DNA from: CAVQGM01 sp963712065
GTDB lineage: Bacteria; Actinomycetota; Acidimicrobiia; Acidimicrobiales; Acidimicrobilacustridaceae
Direction: 5' to 3'
NCBI GenBank assembly: GCA_963712065.1
Contig: CAVQGM010000001.1
Span: 992,001-1,056,000 of the forward strand
Length of the DNA: 64,000 nucleotides
Shown one piece after another: positions 16,495-24,574 of the stretch. Made by a program: the position numbers and the translations under genes. The stretch's first letter is position 1. Each line of letters opens with the position of its first letter. The notes beneath the pieces were generated by a model. The model made no database searches. It saw only the letters and a program-made list of their open reading frames with translations, and was not told the DNA's origin.

Positions 16495-17133
16495 GTGAGC
16501 GCCCGCACCCGACCCCGCATCGATCCGCAGGGCGCCGACGACGCCGGGGTGCCACGCACCGCCATCCTCGACGCCGCCGGGGCCCTGCTCGCCGCCGAAG
16601 GGCCCGATGCCCTCACGGTGCGACGCATCGCGGACCGGGCCGGCTGCTCGACGATGGGCCTCTACACCCACTTCGGCGGTAAGGACGGCGTGATCGAGGA
16701 GCTCTTCCTCGATGGCTTCCGCCGGCTGACCGCGGCCATCGACGGGGTGCGATCCACCGACGACGCGCTCGACGACCTGCGCCGGTCGTTCGTCGCCTAC
16801 CGACGGTTCGCGCTGGCCAACCGCACCCACTACGCCGTCATGTTCGCGAGGGCGGTCCCCGACTTCGTACCGAGCGCCGACGCCAAGGCCGTGGCCTACG
16901 GTTCGCTCGGGGCGCTGGAACGGCGGGTGCAGCGGTGCCTCGACGACGGTGCGATCCACCGGGGCCACGGGTCGGCCGCCGACGTCGCCTTCGCCATCTG
17001 GGCGACGGGCCACGGCGTGGTGAGCCTCGAGCTCATGCAGGTCGGTCCCCGCTCCGAGTTCGCCTCGCTCTACCGCACGACCACCGGCATCGTCCTGAAC
17101 GGGCTGGTGCACCCGCCGACGCGCCGGCCGTAG
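16495..17133 (+). CDS. TetR/AcrR family transcriptional regulator
   Basis: 212 residues from a GTG at 16495. The N-terminal HTH (about 20-66) reads PRTAILDAAGALLAAEGPDALTVRRIADRAGCSTMGLYTHFGGKDGVIEELF, a standard TetR DNA-binding domain. The C-terminal ligand domain resembles the WHG/TetR_C_33 type (RRFALANRTHYAVMFARAVPDFVP, FAIWATGHGVVSLELMQ). It probably represses the divergent DHA2 exporter through the palindrome at 16405-16417 and is released by an exported compound. The next gene starts 11 bp downstream and may be read through. Confidence 0.9.
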   Translation: MSARTRPRIDPQGADDAGVPRTAILDAAGALLAAEGPDALTVRRIADRAGCSTMGLYTHFGGKDGVIEELFLDGFRRLTAAIDGVRSTDDALDDLRRSFVAYRRFALANRTHYAVMFARAVPDFVPSADAKAVAYGSLGALERRVQRCLDDGAIHRGHGSAADVAFAIWATGHGVVSLELMQVGPRSEFASLYRTTTGIVLNGLVHPPTRRP

Positions 17134-17144
17134 GGTCGGCGACC

Positions 17145-18236
17145 GTGGACCTGCCCGTCGCTCCGCCCGTCTCGCCCATGCTGGCGAAGGCGGTGCGGGA
17201 GATGCCCGACGGCGACCTGGTGTTCGAACCGAAGTGGGACGGCTTCCGTTGCATCGTGTTCCGCGACGGCGACGAGGTCGTGCTCGGCTCCCGCAACGAG
17301 CGGCCCCTGACCCGCTACTTCCCCGAGCTGGTCGAGCCGATCCGCGAGCAGTTCCCCGACCGGTGCGTCGTCGACGGCGAGGTGGTGGTGGCCCTCGGTG
17401 GCCGCCTCGACTTCGATCTCCTGTCCCAGCGCATCCACCCGGCCGCGTCGCGGGTCGACCGCCTCGCCGCCGAGACGCCGGCGTCGTTCGTCGCCTTCGA
17501 TCTGCTGGCGCTCGGCGACCGGTCCCTGCTCGCCGAGCCGCTGGCGGCGCGGCGCGAGCTGCTGGTCGAGCACTTCGGCAACCTGCACGCCCCGCTGCAC
17601 CTCACGCCGTCCACCGTCGACCGGGAGGTGGCGGCGGACTGGTTCGTGCGGTTCGAGGGTGCGGGGCTCGACGGCGTGGTGGCCAAGCCGCTCGGCGGCA
17701 CGTACCAGCCCGGCAAGCGGGCGCAGTTCAAGGTCAAGCACCTCCGCACCGCCGACTGCGCGGTCGCCGGCTTCCGGATGCACCGCAGCGGGGACGGGGT
17801 GGGCTCGCTGCTGCTCGGCCTCTACGACGACGCCGGCGTGCTGCACCACGTCGGCGTGGCGACGTCGTTCACCGCCGCCCGACGGGTCGAGCTGCTCGAC
17901 GAGCTCGCGACGTTGCGGGACGGCGCGCTCGACGACCACCCCTGGCGGGGGTGGGCGGAGGCTGCGTCCGGACCGGACCCGGGCTCGACGGGCCGTCCCG
18001 GGGGTCGCATGCCCGGCGCGCCGAGCCGGTGGAACGCCACCAAGGACCTGTCGTGGACGCCGCTGCGCGTCGAGCGGGTCTGCGAGGTCGCCTACGAGCA
18101 CATGCAGGGCGACCGGTTCCGCCACGCCACCCGGTTCCAGCGCTGGCGCCCCGACAAGCGGCCCGACCAGTGCACCTACGACCAGCTCGAGGTGGTGACG
18201 CCCTTCGAGCTGGCGGAGATCTTCCGGCCGGCCTGA
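17145..18236 (+). CDS. ligC: ATP-dependent DNA ligase (LigC-like)
   Basis: 363 residues from a GTG at 17145. Nucleotidyltransferase domain with the adenylation motif EPKWDGFR (active Lys about residue 30), then SRNERPLTRYFPEL, VVDGEVVV (motif III), FVAFDLLALG (IIIa), GLDGVVAKPLGGTYQPGKR (IV) and KVKHLRTADCAVAGF (V). An OB-fold domain follows to the end (SLLLGLYDDAGVLHHVGVATSF, RFQRWRPDK). The length and lack of extra domains match mycobacterial LigC, which joins nicks in repair and can assist non-homologous end joining or base-excision repair. It converges with the polymerase gene 50 bp downstream. Confidence 0.88.
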   Translation: MDLPVAPPVSPMLAKAVREMPDGDLVFEPKWDGFRCIVFRDGDEVVLGSRNERPLTRYFPELVEPIREQFPDRCVVDGEVVVALGGRLDFDLLSQRIHPAASRVDRLAAETPASFVAFDLLALGDRSLLAEPLAARRELLVEHFGNLHAPLHLTPSTVDREVAADWFVRFEGAGLDGVVAKPLGGTYQPGKRAQFKVKHLRTADCAVAGFRMHRSGDGVGSLLLGLYDDAGVLHHVGVATSFTAARRVELLDELATLRDGALDDHPWRGWAEAASGPDPGSTGRPGGRMPGAPSRWNATKDLSWTPLRVERVCEVAYEHMQGDRFRHATRFQRWRPDKRPDQCTYDQLEVVTPFELAEIFRPA

Positions 18237-18286
18237 ACGCGCTCGCCGTGGCGTCGAGCCCCGCGACCGGTCAGGCCCGCGACCGG

Positions 18287-19294
18287 TCAACTCCTGCGGC
18301 GGCGGCTCGGCTGCACCCGTGGCCCCTCCCCCGCCTGCTTGGGGAAGTTCGGTGGCCAGGGGGCGTCGCCGAGGCCCTCGGCCTCGTCGCGGGCCGCCAG
18401 GTCGAGCAGGGGTCGCAGCGAGCAGGCGTGGTCGTCGATGGTCGCCTCGAGGTCGCCGACCGTGCGGTAGCGCGCCGGCACGGTGGCCAGGGTGAAGTCC
18501 TCGAGGGCCACGTCGGGGAGCTCGTCCCAGGTCACGGGGCACGACACCATGCCGAGGGGGTTGGCCCGCACGGAGTAGGCCGAGGCGACGGTGCGGTCAC
18601 GGGCGTTCTGGTTGTAGTCGATGAACACGCGGTCGCCGCGCTCCTCCTTCCACCACTGCGAGGTGGCGACATCCGGCCGTCGCCGCTCGACCTCGCGGGC
18701 CAGGGCCAGCGCCGCCCGGCGCACCTCGACGAAGCCCCACCGGGCGACGATCCGGACGTTGACGTGGATGCCCCGTGAGCCCGAGGTCTTGGGGAAGCCG
18801 ACCAGCTCGTGCTCGTCGAGCACGTCGCGCACGCACGACGCGACGGTCTTGACGTCGTCGAAGGTGACCCCGGGCTGGGGGTCGAGGTCGACGCGCAGCT
18901 CGTCGGGGTGGTCGAGGTCGAAGCGCCGCACGGCCCAGGGGTTGAGGTCGATACAGCCGAGGTTGACCGCCCAGATGAGGTGGGCGACGTCGGTGGGGCA
19001 CAGCTCCTCGGCGGTCCTGCCACTCGGGAACGTGACCGTGGCCGTCTGCAGCCAGTCGGGACGCGACTTCGGGACCCGCTTCTGGAAGAACATCTCGCCG
19101 TCGACGCCGTCGGGGAACCGCTTGAGCACGGTGGGGCGCAGGTGGACGGCGCGGAGCGCGCCGGGGCCGACCGACAGGTAGTACTGCGCCAGGTCGAGCT
19201 TGGTCTCACCCCGGACCGGGAAGAAGACCTTGTCGGGATTCGACAGCCTCACCTCGCGGCCGTCGACCTCGAGCATCGTGTAGGGCGACGCCAC
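18287..19294 (-). CDS. Stand-alone LigD-type primase-polymerase (PolDom)
   Basis: 335 residues. Matches the polymerase module of LigD: VRLSNPDKVFFPVRGETKLDLAQYYLSV, PTVLKRFPDGVDGEMFFQKRVPKSRPDW, AHLIWAVNLGCIDLNPWAVR, the metal-binding RVDLDPQPGV (D-x-D) and KTSGSRGIHVNVRI, and later VFIDYNQNARDRTVASAYSVRANP. This domain adds nucleotides, often ribonucleotides, at broken ends during non-homologous end joining. There is no ligase or nuclease domain in the chain, so it would work with a separate ligase; the convergent LigC-like gene is a candidate. Ku is not in the window. The start is the ATG at 19294, though an ATG six codons in is possible. Confidence 0.9.
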   Translation of the reverse strand: MASPYTMLEVDGREVRLSNPDKVFFPVRGETKLDLAQYYLSVGPGALRAVHLRPTVLKRFPDGVDGEMFFQKRVPKSRPDWLQTATVTFPSGRTAEELCPTDVAHLIWAVNLGCIDLNPWAVRRFDLDHPDELRVDLDPQPGVTFDDVKTVASCVRDVLDEHELVGFPKTSGSRGIHVNVRIVARWGFVEVRRAALALAREVERRRPDVATSQWWKEERGDRVFIDYNQNARDRTVASAYSVRANPLGMVSCPVTWDELPDVALEDFTLATVPARYRTVGDLEATIDDHACSLRPLLDLAARDEAEGLGDAPWPPNFPKQAGEGPRVQPSRRRRS

Positions 19295-19321
19295 GACGGC
19301 CGAGTGTACGGGTGGCGCGCC

Positions 19322-20200
19322 TCAGGAGCGGGCGGCGGCGATGCGCTCGGCGCGAGCCACGAGGTTCGGGGCGTCGATGCGCTCGGCGACTGCGGGGAAG
19401 GCAGGCGCCGGCCCTCGCCAGCGCAGTTCGTCGACGGTGTCGAACGTGGGGGCGTCGTGCTCGAGGGTGGCGATGCGTCGGAACAGCAGGGCCAGGTCGA
19501 GCTGGTCGTGCAGCGTGACGGCGAGCTTCGCCGCGCCTCGCACCGCCACGTCCCAGTCACCGCCCACGGCGGGCACGTCCTCGAGGTGGCCGTAGCGGGC
19601 CAGCACCGCCGCGGCCGACTTGGCACCCCAGCCCGGCAGGCCGGGGAAGCCGTCGGCGCTGTCACCGACGAGGGCGAGGTAGTCGGGGATCGACGCCGGG
19701 GGCACGCCGAACTTGGCCGTCACCCCGGCCTCGTCGAGCACGACGTCCTTGCGCCGGTCGACCTGCACGATGCGGTTGCCGGTCACCGCCTGACCGAGGT
19801 CCTTGTCGGGCGTGCAGATGCGCACCTGCTCGACGGCCGGATGGGCGGCCGCCTTCACGGCGGCGGCGGCGAGGGCGTCGTCGGCCTCGAACTCGACCAT
19901 CGGGAACACGACGAACCCGGCGGCGGTCAGCGCCTCCTCGACGAGCGGGAACTGGGCGAGGAGCTCGGGTGGCACGCCCTCGCTCGTCTTGTAGCCGGGC
20001 CACAGCTCGTTGCGGAACGACTCGATGACGTGGTCGGTGGCCACGCCGACGTGGGTCGCGCCCTCCTCGAGCAGGCCGAGCATCGACCCCAGCACGCCCC
20101 TGGTCGCGGCCACCTCCTGCCCGCTCGCCGTCGAGTGGGACGGGAGGGCGAAGTGGTAGCGGAACAGCTCATAGGTGCCGTCGACCAGGTGGACCTGCAC
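19322..20200 (-). CDS. 5'-3' exonuclease/flap nuclease domain protein (XNI/PolA-N type)
   Basis: 292 residues from the GTG at 20200 (VQVHLVDGTYELFRYHF); an ATG seven codons upstream is an alternative. The first metal Asp is in LVDGTYELFR. The central EFEADDALAAAA and ICTPDKDLGQAV segments carry the clustered acidic ligands. DYLALVGDSADGFPGLPGWGAKSAAAVLARYG is the helix-hairpin-helix and final Asp pair. It is a single-domain 5' nuclease without a polymerase, which may trim flaps or RNA primers. It runs in the same direction as the PolDom gene 27 bp downstream, suggesting a repair operon. Confidence 0.87.
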   Translation of the reverse strand: MQVHLVDGTYELFRYHFALPSHSTASGQEVAATRGVLGSMLGLLEEGATHVGVATDHVIESFRNELWPGYKTSEGVPPELLAQFPLVEEALTAAGFVVFPMVEFEADDALAAAAVKAAAHPAVEQVRICTPDKDLGQAVTGNRIVQVDRRKDVVLDEAGVTAKFGVPPASIPDYLALVGDSADGFPGLPGWGAKSAAAVLARYGHLEDVPAVGGDWDVAVRGAAKLAVTLHDQLDLALLFRRIATLEHDAPTFDTVDELRWRGPAPAFPAVAERIDAPNLVARAERIAAARS

Positions 20201-20241
20201 ACGACGAGCCTGGCACAGCACGAACCGAGGGGGTCAGGCGG

Positions 20242-20391
20242 TCACCCGTACCAGCCGGCCACGTCGGCGAGGACGTCGACGGTGCCGAGGTTGTTGTACA
20301 CCGACACCTTGCCGCCGGAGCCGACCTTCGCCGTGACGGCGTTCGGGATCGTCCACCCCGGACTCCAGTTGAGGCTCGACGGCGTCATCGT
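20242..20391 (-). pseudogene. C-terminal remnant of a secreted/surface protein
   Basis: About 46 residues ending with SSLNWSPGWTIPNAVTAKVG and VSVYNNLGTVDVLADVAGWYG before a stop at 20242. This pattern (SNLN-x-x-x-G-x-TIPN-x-VT-x-KVG, YNN-x-G, DV-ADVAGW(Y/F)G) is the end of a repeated C-terminal domain in large secreted proteins of actinobacteria, as I recall it. Upstream the resemblance stops near 20390, exactly where the opposite-strand FUSC-like gene begins, and no signal peptide or further repeats are present. It is read as the stump of a deleted gene. It lies just upstream of, and in the same direction as, the exonuclease gene. Confidence 0.65.
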
Positions 20392-22498
20392 GCGCCATGC
20401 CTTGCGGGTCACCGCCGTCGGGGTCCCGTTGTTCGTGGTGCTCGGACCCGTCCTGGAGCGATGGGAGGCGGTCGGGCCGGGCGTGTTCGCCGTGTTCGCC
20501 CTGGGTTCGTTCGCCGACTTCAGCGGGCTTCCCCGCCGCCGGGCGACGCGATACCTCACCTGCGGAGCGGTGGCCCTCCTCATGATCCCGCTCGGCACCC
20601 TGGCCGGACGGACCATGGCCGGTGTCGTGATCGTCACCGGGCTGGTCGTGTTCACCACGTTCTACGTGGGCGCGCTCGGCGGTCCGTGGTTCTCGGCCCG
20701 ATTCCCGGTGGTGATCGCCTTCCTCTACGCCGCCGCCGCGCCGGAGCCCGGCGCGCTGGGCGAGCGCATGGTCGGGTGGGCGGCGGGCACGGTGCTCATC
20801 GCCCTCGCCGCGCTGGTGCTGTGGCCGCTGCGCCCCCGCCACACCGCCCGGGTCCTGGCCGGGCAGGCGAGCCGGTTGACCGCCGCGGCCCTCCAGGCCC
20901 AGGCCGCGGGACGCGAGGCCCCGGACGTCGAGCTCCGCTCGGTGGTCGACCGTCTGCGGGCGCGGTCGACCGCCGTCGACCTCCACCCCGGGGCGGTGGC
21001 CCGCGACGAGCGGCTCGTGTCCGAGATCGTCCATCTGGTCGAGCGCACGGTGGCCGTCGTGCTCACGATGCCGATCCGGGTCGCCGGCGCCGACGATCGC
21101 GAGCTCGTGGACCGGGCGGACCGCGCCCTCGGCCGGGTGGCCGACGTGCTCGACCCACCGACCGGGACGTCGAGGCCCGACCACGAGCCGGCCCCGATCG
21201 GTGACGAGCTCGAAGCCGCGCTCTTGGCCGTGCCGGCGACGGGCGGGCGGGAGGCCGACGCGACCGCGGCGGTGGCGGCCGCGCTCGACGACGCCTCCGT
21301 CCGGTTCGTCGCCCGCATCGTCGTCGTGCTCGCCCGACTCACCGAGGGCTTCCTGCGAGTGCTCGCCGGCTCCCCGCTCCCGCCCGAGCCCGATCGAGGC
21401 GACGGCCCCTGGCCCACCCTCCGCTCCCAGTTCACCCTTCGGTCGCTGTGGTGCCGCGAAGCCGTGCGGGCCGCGGTCGCCCTGATGGTGTCGATGGCCG
21501 TCGTCGCCGCCGGCGCCGGAAGCGGCCACGGCTTCTGGGTCGCCCTCGGGACGTTCTCGGTGCTGCGGGCCGACCTGTCCACGATCGGTCGATCGGCGGT
21601 CTCGGCGATCATCGGCACGGCCATCGGCTTCGCCGTCGGAAGCGGACTCGTGCTCGTGGGGGAGCGCCAGGAGTGGGTGCTCTGGGTGTTCCTGCCGATC
21701 ACCATGTTCCTGGCGTCGTGGACCGGTCGCTTCCGGCCCGAGGTGACCTCGGCCGCGCTCACGACGTTCCTCGTCGCGATGTACGCGCTCGCCGACCCCG
21801 ATGGGCTGGCGACCGCCGAGGCACGGCTGGCCACCGTCGTCATCGGCGCCGGCGTCACCCTCGTGGTCGGCGCCCTGCTGTGGCCCAAGGTGGGCTCGGT
21901 GCCGGGTGCGGCGCTGGCGCAGGTGGTGGCCACCGCCCGAGCCCGCCTGGGCGAGGCCGTCACGTCCACCACCGCCTGGGCGACCGGGCCGGCCGGCGAT
22001 CGCCCCGTGCCCCGAGGTCCCGGACCGACCGCCCCGGGGACGTCCCTCCCGGTCGTCACCGAGCTCGACCGGGTGCTCGACACCCTGGCCTCGTCGGCAC
22101 CGGCGACCCTCGACGCCGGCATCCGCCAGCAGATCCTCGCCACCGTCGACGTGGCCGTCGCGATGCACGACCTCGTCGCCGAGAGGGACGACTGGGTGGG
22201 GGGCCCGGGCGCGGCCGGGTCCCTGAGGACGGACGCGGCGCTGGCCCGGGCGCTCGCGGCCGATGCCGTTGCCGCCGACGCCGCGCTCCACGACCTCGTC
22301 GACCGGCTGCGGGGCGTCGCCGGCCGAGACGCGACCGGCGCCGAGTCGCCACTCCCCGGTGCCCTGGTGCACCTCGCCGAGGGTCGGGTCGGGCTCCCGG
22401 CCGATGGCGACGTGGCCATGACGGCGCGGTTGGCCGAGGGCCTGCGGCAGGTCACCCGGCTCGCCGCGGCCACGCCCGCGCTGGCGTCCGACACCTGA
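20390..22498 (+). CDS. FUSC-like integral membrane protein
   Basis: About 702 residues from the GTG at 20390. Two blocks of roughly six membrane helices (about 5-150 and 360-490) are separated by a cytosolic region and followed by a helical C-terminal domain. This duplicated layout is typical of the FUSC/aromatic-acid exporter (AaeB/YccS-like) superfamily. The second block has WCREAVRAAVALMVSMAVVAAG, HGFWVALGTFSVLRAD and GTAIGFAVGSGLVL, a pattern familiar for FUSC_2. The start is uncertain because the 5' end abuts the surface-protein remnant on the other strand and the first helix begins almost at the start codon; the original N-terminus may have been lost. A MarR gene follows. Confidence 0.75.
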   Translation: MRHALRVTAVGVPLFVVLGPVLERWEAVGPGVFAVFALGSFADFSGLPRRRATRYLTCGAVALLMIPLGTLAGRTMAGVVIVTGLVVFTTFYVGALGGPWFSARFPVVIAFLYAAAAPEPGALGERMVGWAAGTVLIALAALVLWPLRPRHTARVLAGQASRLTAAALQAQAAGREAPDVELRSVVDRLRARSTAVDLHPGAVARDERLVSEIVHLVERTVAVVLTMPIRVAGADDRELVDRADRALGRVADVLDPPTGTSRPDHEPAPIGDELEAALLAVPATGGREADATAAVAAALDDASVRFVARIVVVLARLTEGFLRVLAGSPLPPEPDRGDGPWPTLRSQFTLRSLWCREAVRAAVALMVSMAVVAAGAGSGHGFWVALGTFSVLRADLSTIGRSAVSAIIGTAIGFAVGSGLVLVGERQEWVLWVFLPITMFLASWTGRFRPEVTSAALTTFLVAMYALADPDGLATAEARLATVVIGAGVTLVVGALLWPKVGSVPGAALAQVVATARARLGEAVTSTTAWATGPAGDRPVPRGPGPTAPGTSLPVVTELDRVLDTLASSAPATLDAGIRQQILATVDVAVAMHDLVAERDDWVGGPGAAGSLRTDAALARALAADAVAADAALHDLVDRLRGVAGRDATGAESPLPGALVHLAEGRVGLPADGDVAMTARLAEGLRQVTRLAAATPALASDT

Positions 22499-22571
22499 TC
22501 CCCACACCGTCCCGACCGGCGGGCGGTACCGTTGGTCCGTGAGTCGTCACGTACCCATCAAGGAGTCTCGG

Positions 22572-23069
22572 ATGCCCGACCGTCGCCGTCCGCGCCCGTC
22601 CCCCGCAGGACCCGACCCCGCCGACTTCGCCCTCGCCACCCTCCTGGCCCGGGCCGACGCCGAGGTGCGTCGACGGGTCGACGCCCGATTGGCGAGCGGG
22701 CACGGGGTCAGCCTCAACGACCTGGCGTTGCTCGTGCACCTGCGGGACGCGCCCGAGGGTCGGCTGCGAAGGGTGGACCTGGCCGAGCGGGTGGGCCTCA
22801 CGCCATCGGGGGTCACCCGTCTGCTCGGCCCCCTGGAGCGGATCGGCCTGGTGACCCGCGAGGCCAACCCCGCCGACGCGAGGGTCGCCCTCGCCGGCCT
22901 CACCGCGGCCGGAGCCCAGCTCGTCGAGGACGCCACCGTCACCGGTGCCGCCGCCGCCGGCGAGGTGCTGCGCTGGCACTACACCCGCGACGAGCTCGAC
23001 ACGCTGCGCGAGTTGCTCGGCCGGCTGCTGCCCTACCCGTTCGAGCCCGGCGACGGCTCGCCGCGGTAG
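22572..23069 (+). CDS. MarR family transcriptional regulator
   Basis: 165 residues from the ATG at 22572, chosen because AAGGAG lies 6 nt upstream; a GTG at 22539 is the alternative. The winged-helix core reads HGVSLNDLALLVHLRDAPEGRLRRVDLAERVGLTPSGVTRLLGPLERIGLVTREANPADARVALAGLTAAG, which is a standard MarR domain with the recognition helix and wing. MarR proteins are usually relieved by small phenolic or drug-like ligands. It follows the FUSC-like gene by 73 bp in the same direction, consistent with control of that putative exporter. Confidence 0.87.
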   Translation: MPDRRRPRPSPAGPDPADFALATLLARADAEVRRRVDARLASGHGVSLNDLALLVHLRDAPEGRLRRVDLAERVGLTPSGVTRLLGPLERIGLVTREANPADARVALAGLTAAGAQLVEDATVTGAAAAGEVLRWHYTRDELDTLRELLGRLLPYPFEPGDGSPR

Positions 23070-23236
23070 GTACCGGATCTCTGGACGCTCCCCGCCGGAC
23101 GGCGTCACGAACGACCCGACCCCGCCCGACGCGACTCGAGCCGGCGCTGACGAACCGCGGCGAGGTCGACGCGACAGAGAGTGGTGTTACCGTCGGGCGT
23201 CGCCTCGTCGGGGGACGGAGCGGCGTTGGGGGACAG

Positions 23237-24571
23237 ATGCGGGAGGGGTTTCGGCCGGGGCGCTACTGCCGCCGCGTGGCGGCCGTCGCGGTGGCGGCGA
23301 CCATCCTCGCCGCCTGCGTGGAGCAGGTCGAGGTCGTCGAGACGGGTCCCGACGCCACCGCCCCCGACCCGACCGGCGGCGGGACCGGCGCGGTGATCGA
23401 CCAGTTCGCCGGCGAACGGATGTCGTTCGGGGTCGTGCCCGATGCACCGATCGTCGCCGAGGGCGACCCGATCCGCATCGGCATGATCAACCAGGAGAAC
23501 ACCCCGCTCGGCTCGTTCCCCGAGCTCCGCCTCGGCGCCGAGGCCGCCGTCGCGTTCATCAACGAGGAGCTGGGCGGCGTCGACGGCCGGCCGATCGAGC
23601 TGGTCCCCTGCATCACGTCGTTCTCCGTGGAGCAGTCGCAGGCATGCGCTCAGCAGCTCTCGCAGTCCGACGTGGTGGCCGTCACCGGCGGCATCGACAT
23701 CACCAGCAACGGCTCCATCCCGGTGCTCGAGCAGAACCAGGTGCCCCTGATCGGGGGTATCCCCGTCAACCTCGAGGAGATGACCAGCCCCATCTCGTTC
23801 CAGTTCAGCGGGGGCACGCCCGGCGCGTTCGCCGCCTTCGCCCACCACGCCGCCGAGTCCGGGGCCGAGAAGGTCGCCATCGCCTACGGCGACTACGGCC
23901 CGATCAAGGCCGCCGCCCTCGAGTTCGGCGTCGCCCCGCTGCGCCAGCGCGGCATCGAGGTGACCGAGGTGCCCTTCCCCATCACCGGTACCGACTTCCT
24001 GCCGGTGCTCACCAAGGCCGACGAGGGCGACCCCGACGCCATCTTCGTGGGTGCCGCCGACACGTCGTGCGCGCCGGCGATGCGCACCGCCCACGACCTG
24101 GGCATCACGGCGCGCATCTACCTCGTGGGCTCCTGCGCCGCCCCGGGCATCGCCGAGGAGGTCGGCGAGGAAGCCGCCGAGGGGCGCATCTTCAACGTCG
24201 AGGGCCCGGTGTCGGGCAAGGACCGCGAGGGCGATCTCTACCAGCAGGTCGTCGCCCGCTACGGGGCCCCCGACCTGCCCGCCCAGAGCGCGGCGACGGT
24301 GAGCTTCCGCGGGGTGATGAACCTCTACGGCCTGCTGCTCGGCGTCGGGGCCGAGGACGCGTCACGGGAATCCCTCCTCGCCGCCGCCCGCGCCACCCGC
24401 AACGTGCCCAGCTTCGACGGCCACCCCTATACGTGCGACGGCCAGCAGATCCCGACGCTGCCGGCGCTGTGCGCGCCCCAGCAGGTGCTCACCGAGCGGC
24501 GCGACGGCGCGCTCGTGCCCATCACCGGCTGGATCGACGTGCCGGCCGTGCTCCGCGGCGAGGGTGGCTGA
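23237..24571 (+). CDS. ABC transporter substrate-binding lipoprotein (branched-chain amino acid/LivK type)
   Basis: 444 residues. N-terminal lipoprotein signal with a lipobox ending ILAAC (Cys about residue 27). The mature part is a type-I periplasmic binding fold: IRIGMINQENTPLGSFPELRLGAEAAVAFINEELGGVDGRPIELVPC, then VAVTGGIDITSNGSIPVLEQNQVPLIGGIP, KVAIAYGDYGPIKAAALEF and GADTSC-like DAIFVGAADTSCAPAMRTAHDLG. This family captures branched-chain amino acids, amides, urea or aromatic acids for Liv-type ABC importers. The permease gene starts 3 bp after its stop. The ligand cannot be inferred. Confidence 0.88.
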   Translation: MREGFRPGRYCRRVAAVAVAATILAACVEQVEVVETGPDATAPDPTGGGTGAVIDQFAGERMSFGVVPDAPIVAEGDPIRIGMINQENTPLGSFPELRLGAEAAVAFINEELGGVDGRPIELVPCITSFSVEQSQACAQQLSQSDVVAVTGGIDITSNGSIPVLEQNQVPLIGGIPVNLEEMTSPISFQFSGGTPGAFAAFAHHAAESGAEKVAIAYGDYGPIKAAALEFGVAPLRQRGIEVTEVPFPITGTDFLPVLTKADEGDPDAIFVGAADTSCAPAMRTAHDLGITARIYLVGSCAAPGIAEEVGEEAAEGRIFNVEGPVSGKDREGDLYQQVVARYGAPDLPAQSAATVSFRGVMNLYGLLLGVGAEDASRESLLAAARATRNVPSFDGHPYTCDGQQIPTLPALCAPQQVLTERRDGALVPITGWIDVPAVLRGEGG

Positions 24572-24574
24572 CCG

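Noticed and set aside
18809..20389. A large N-terminal extension of the FUSC-like gene through open sequence upstream
   Set aside because: It is the antisense shadow of the polymerase and exonuclease genes; hydrophobic, conserved sequence starts only near 20390.
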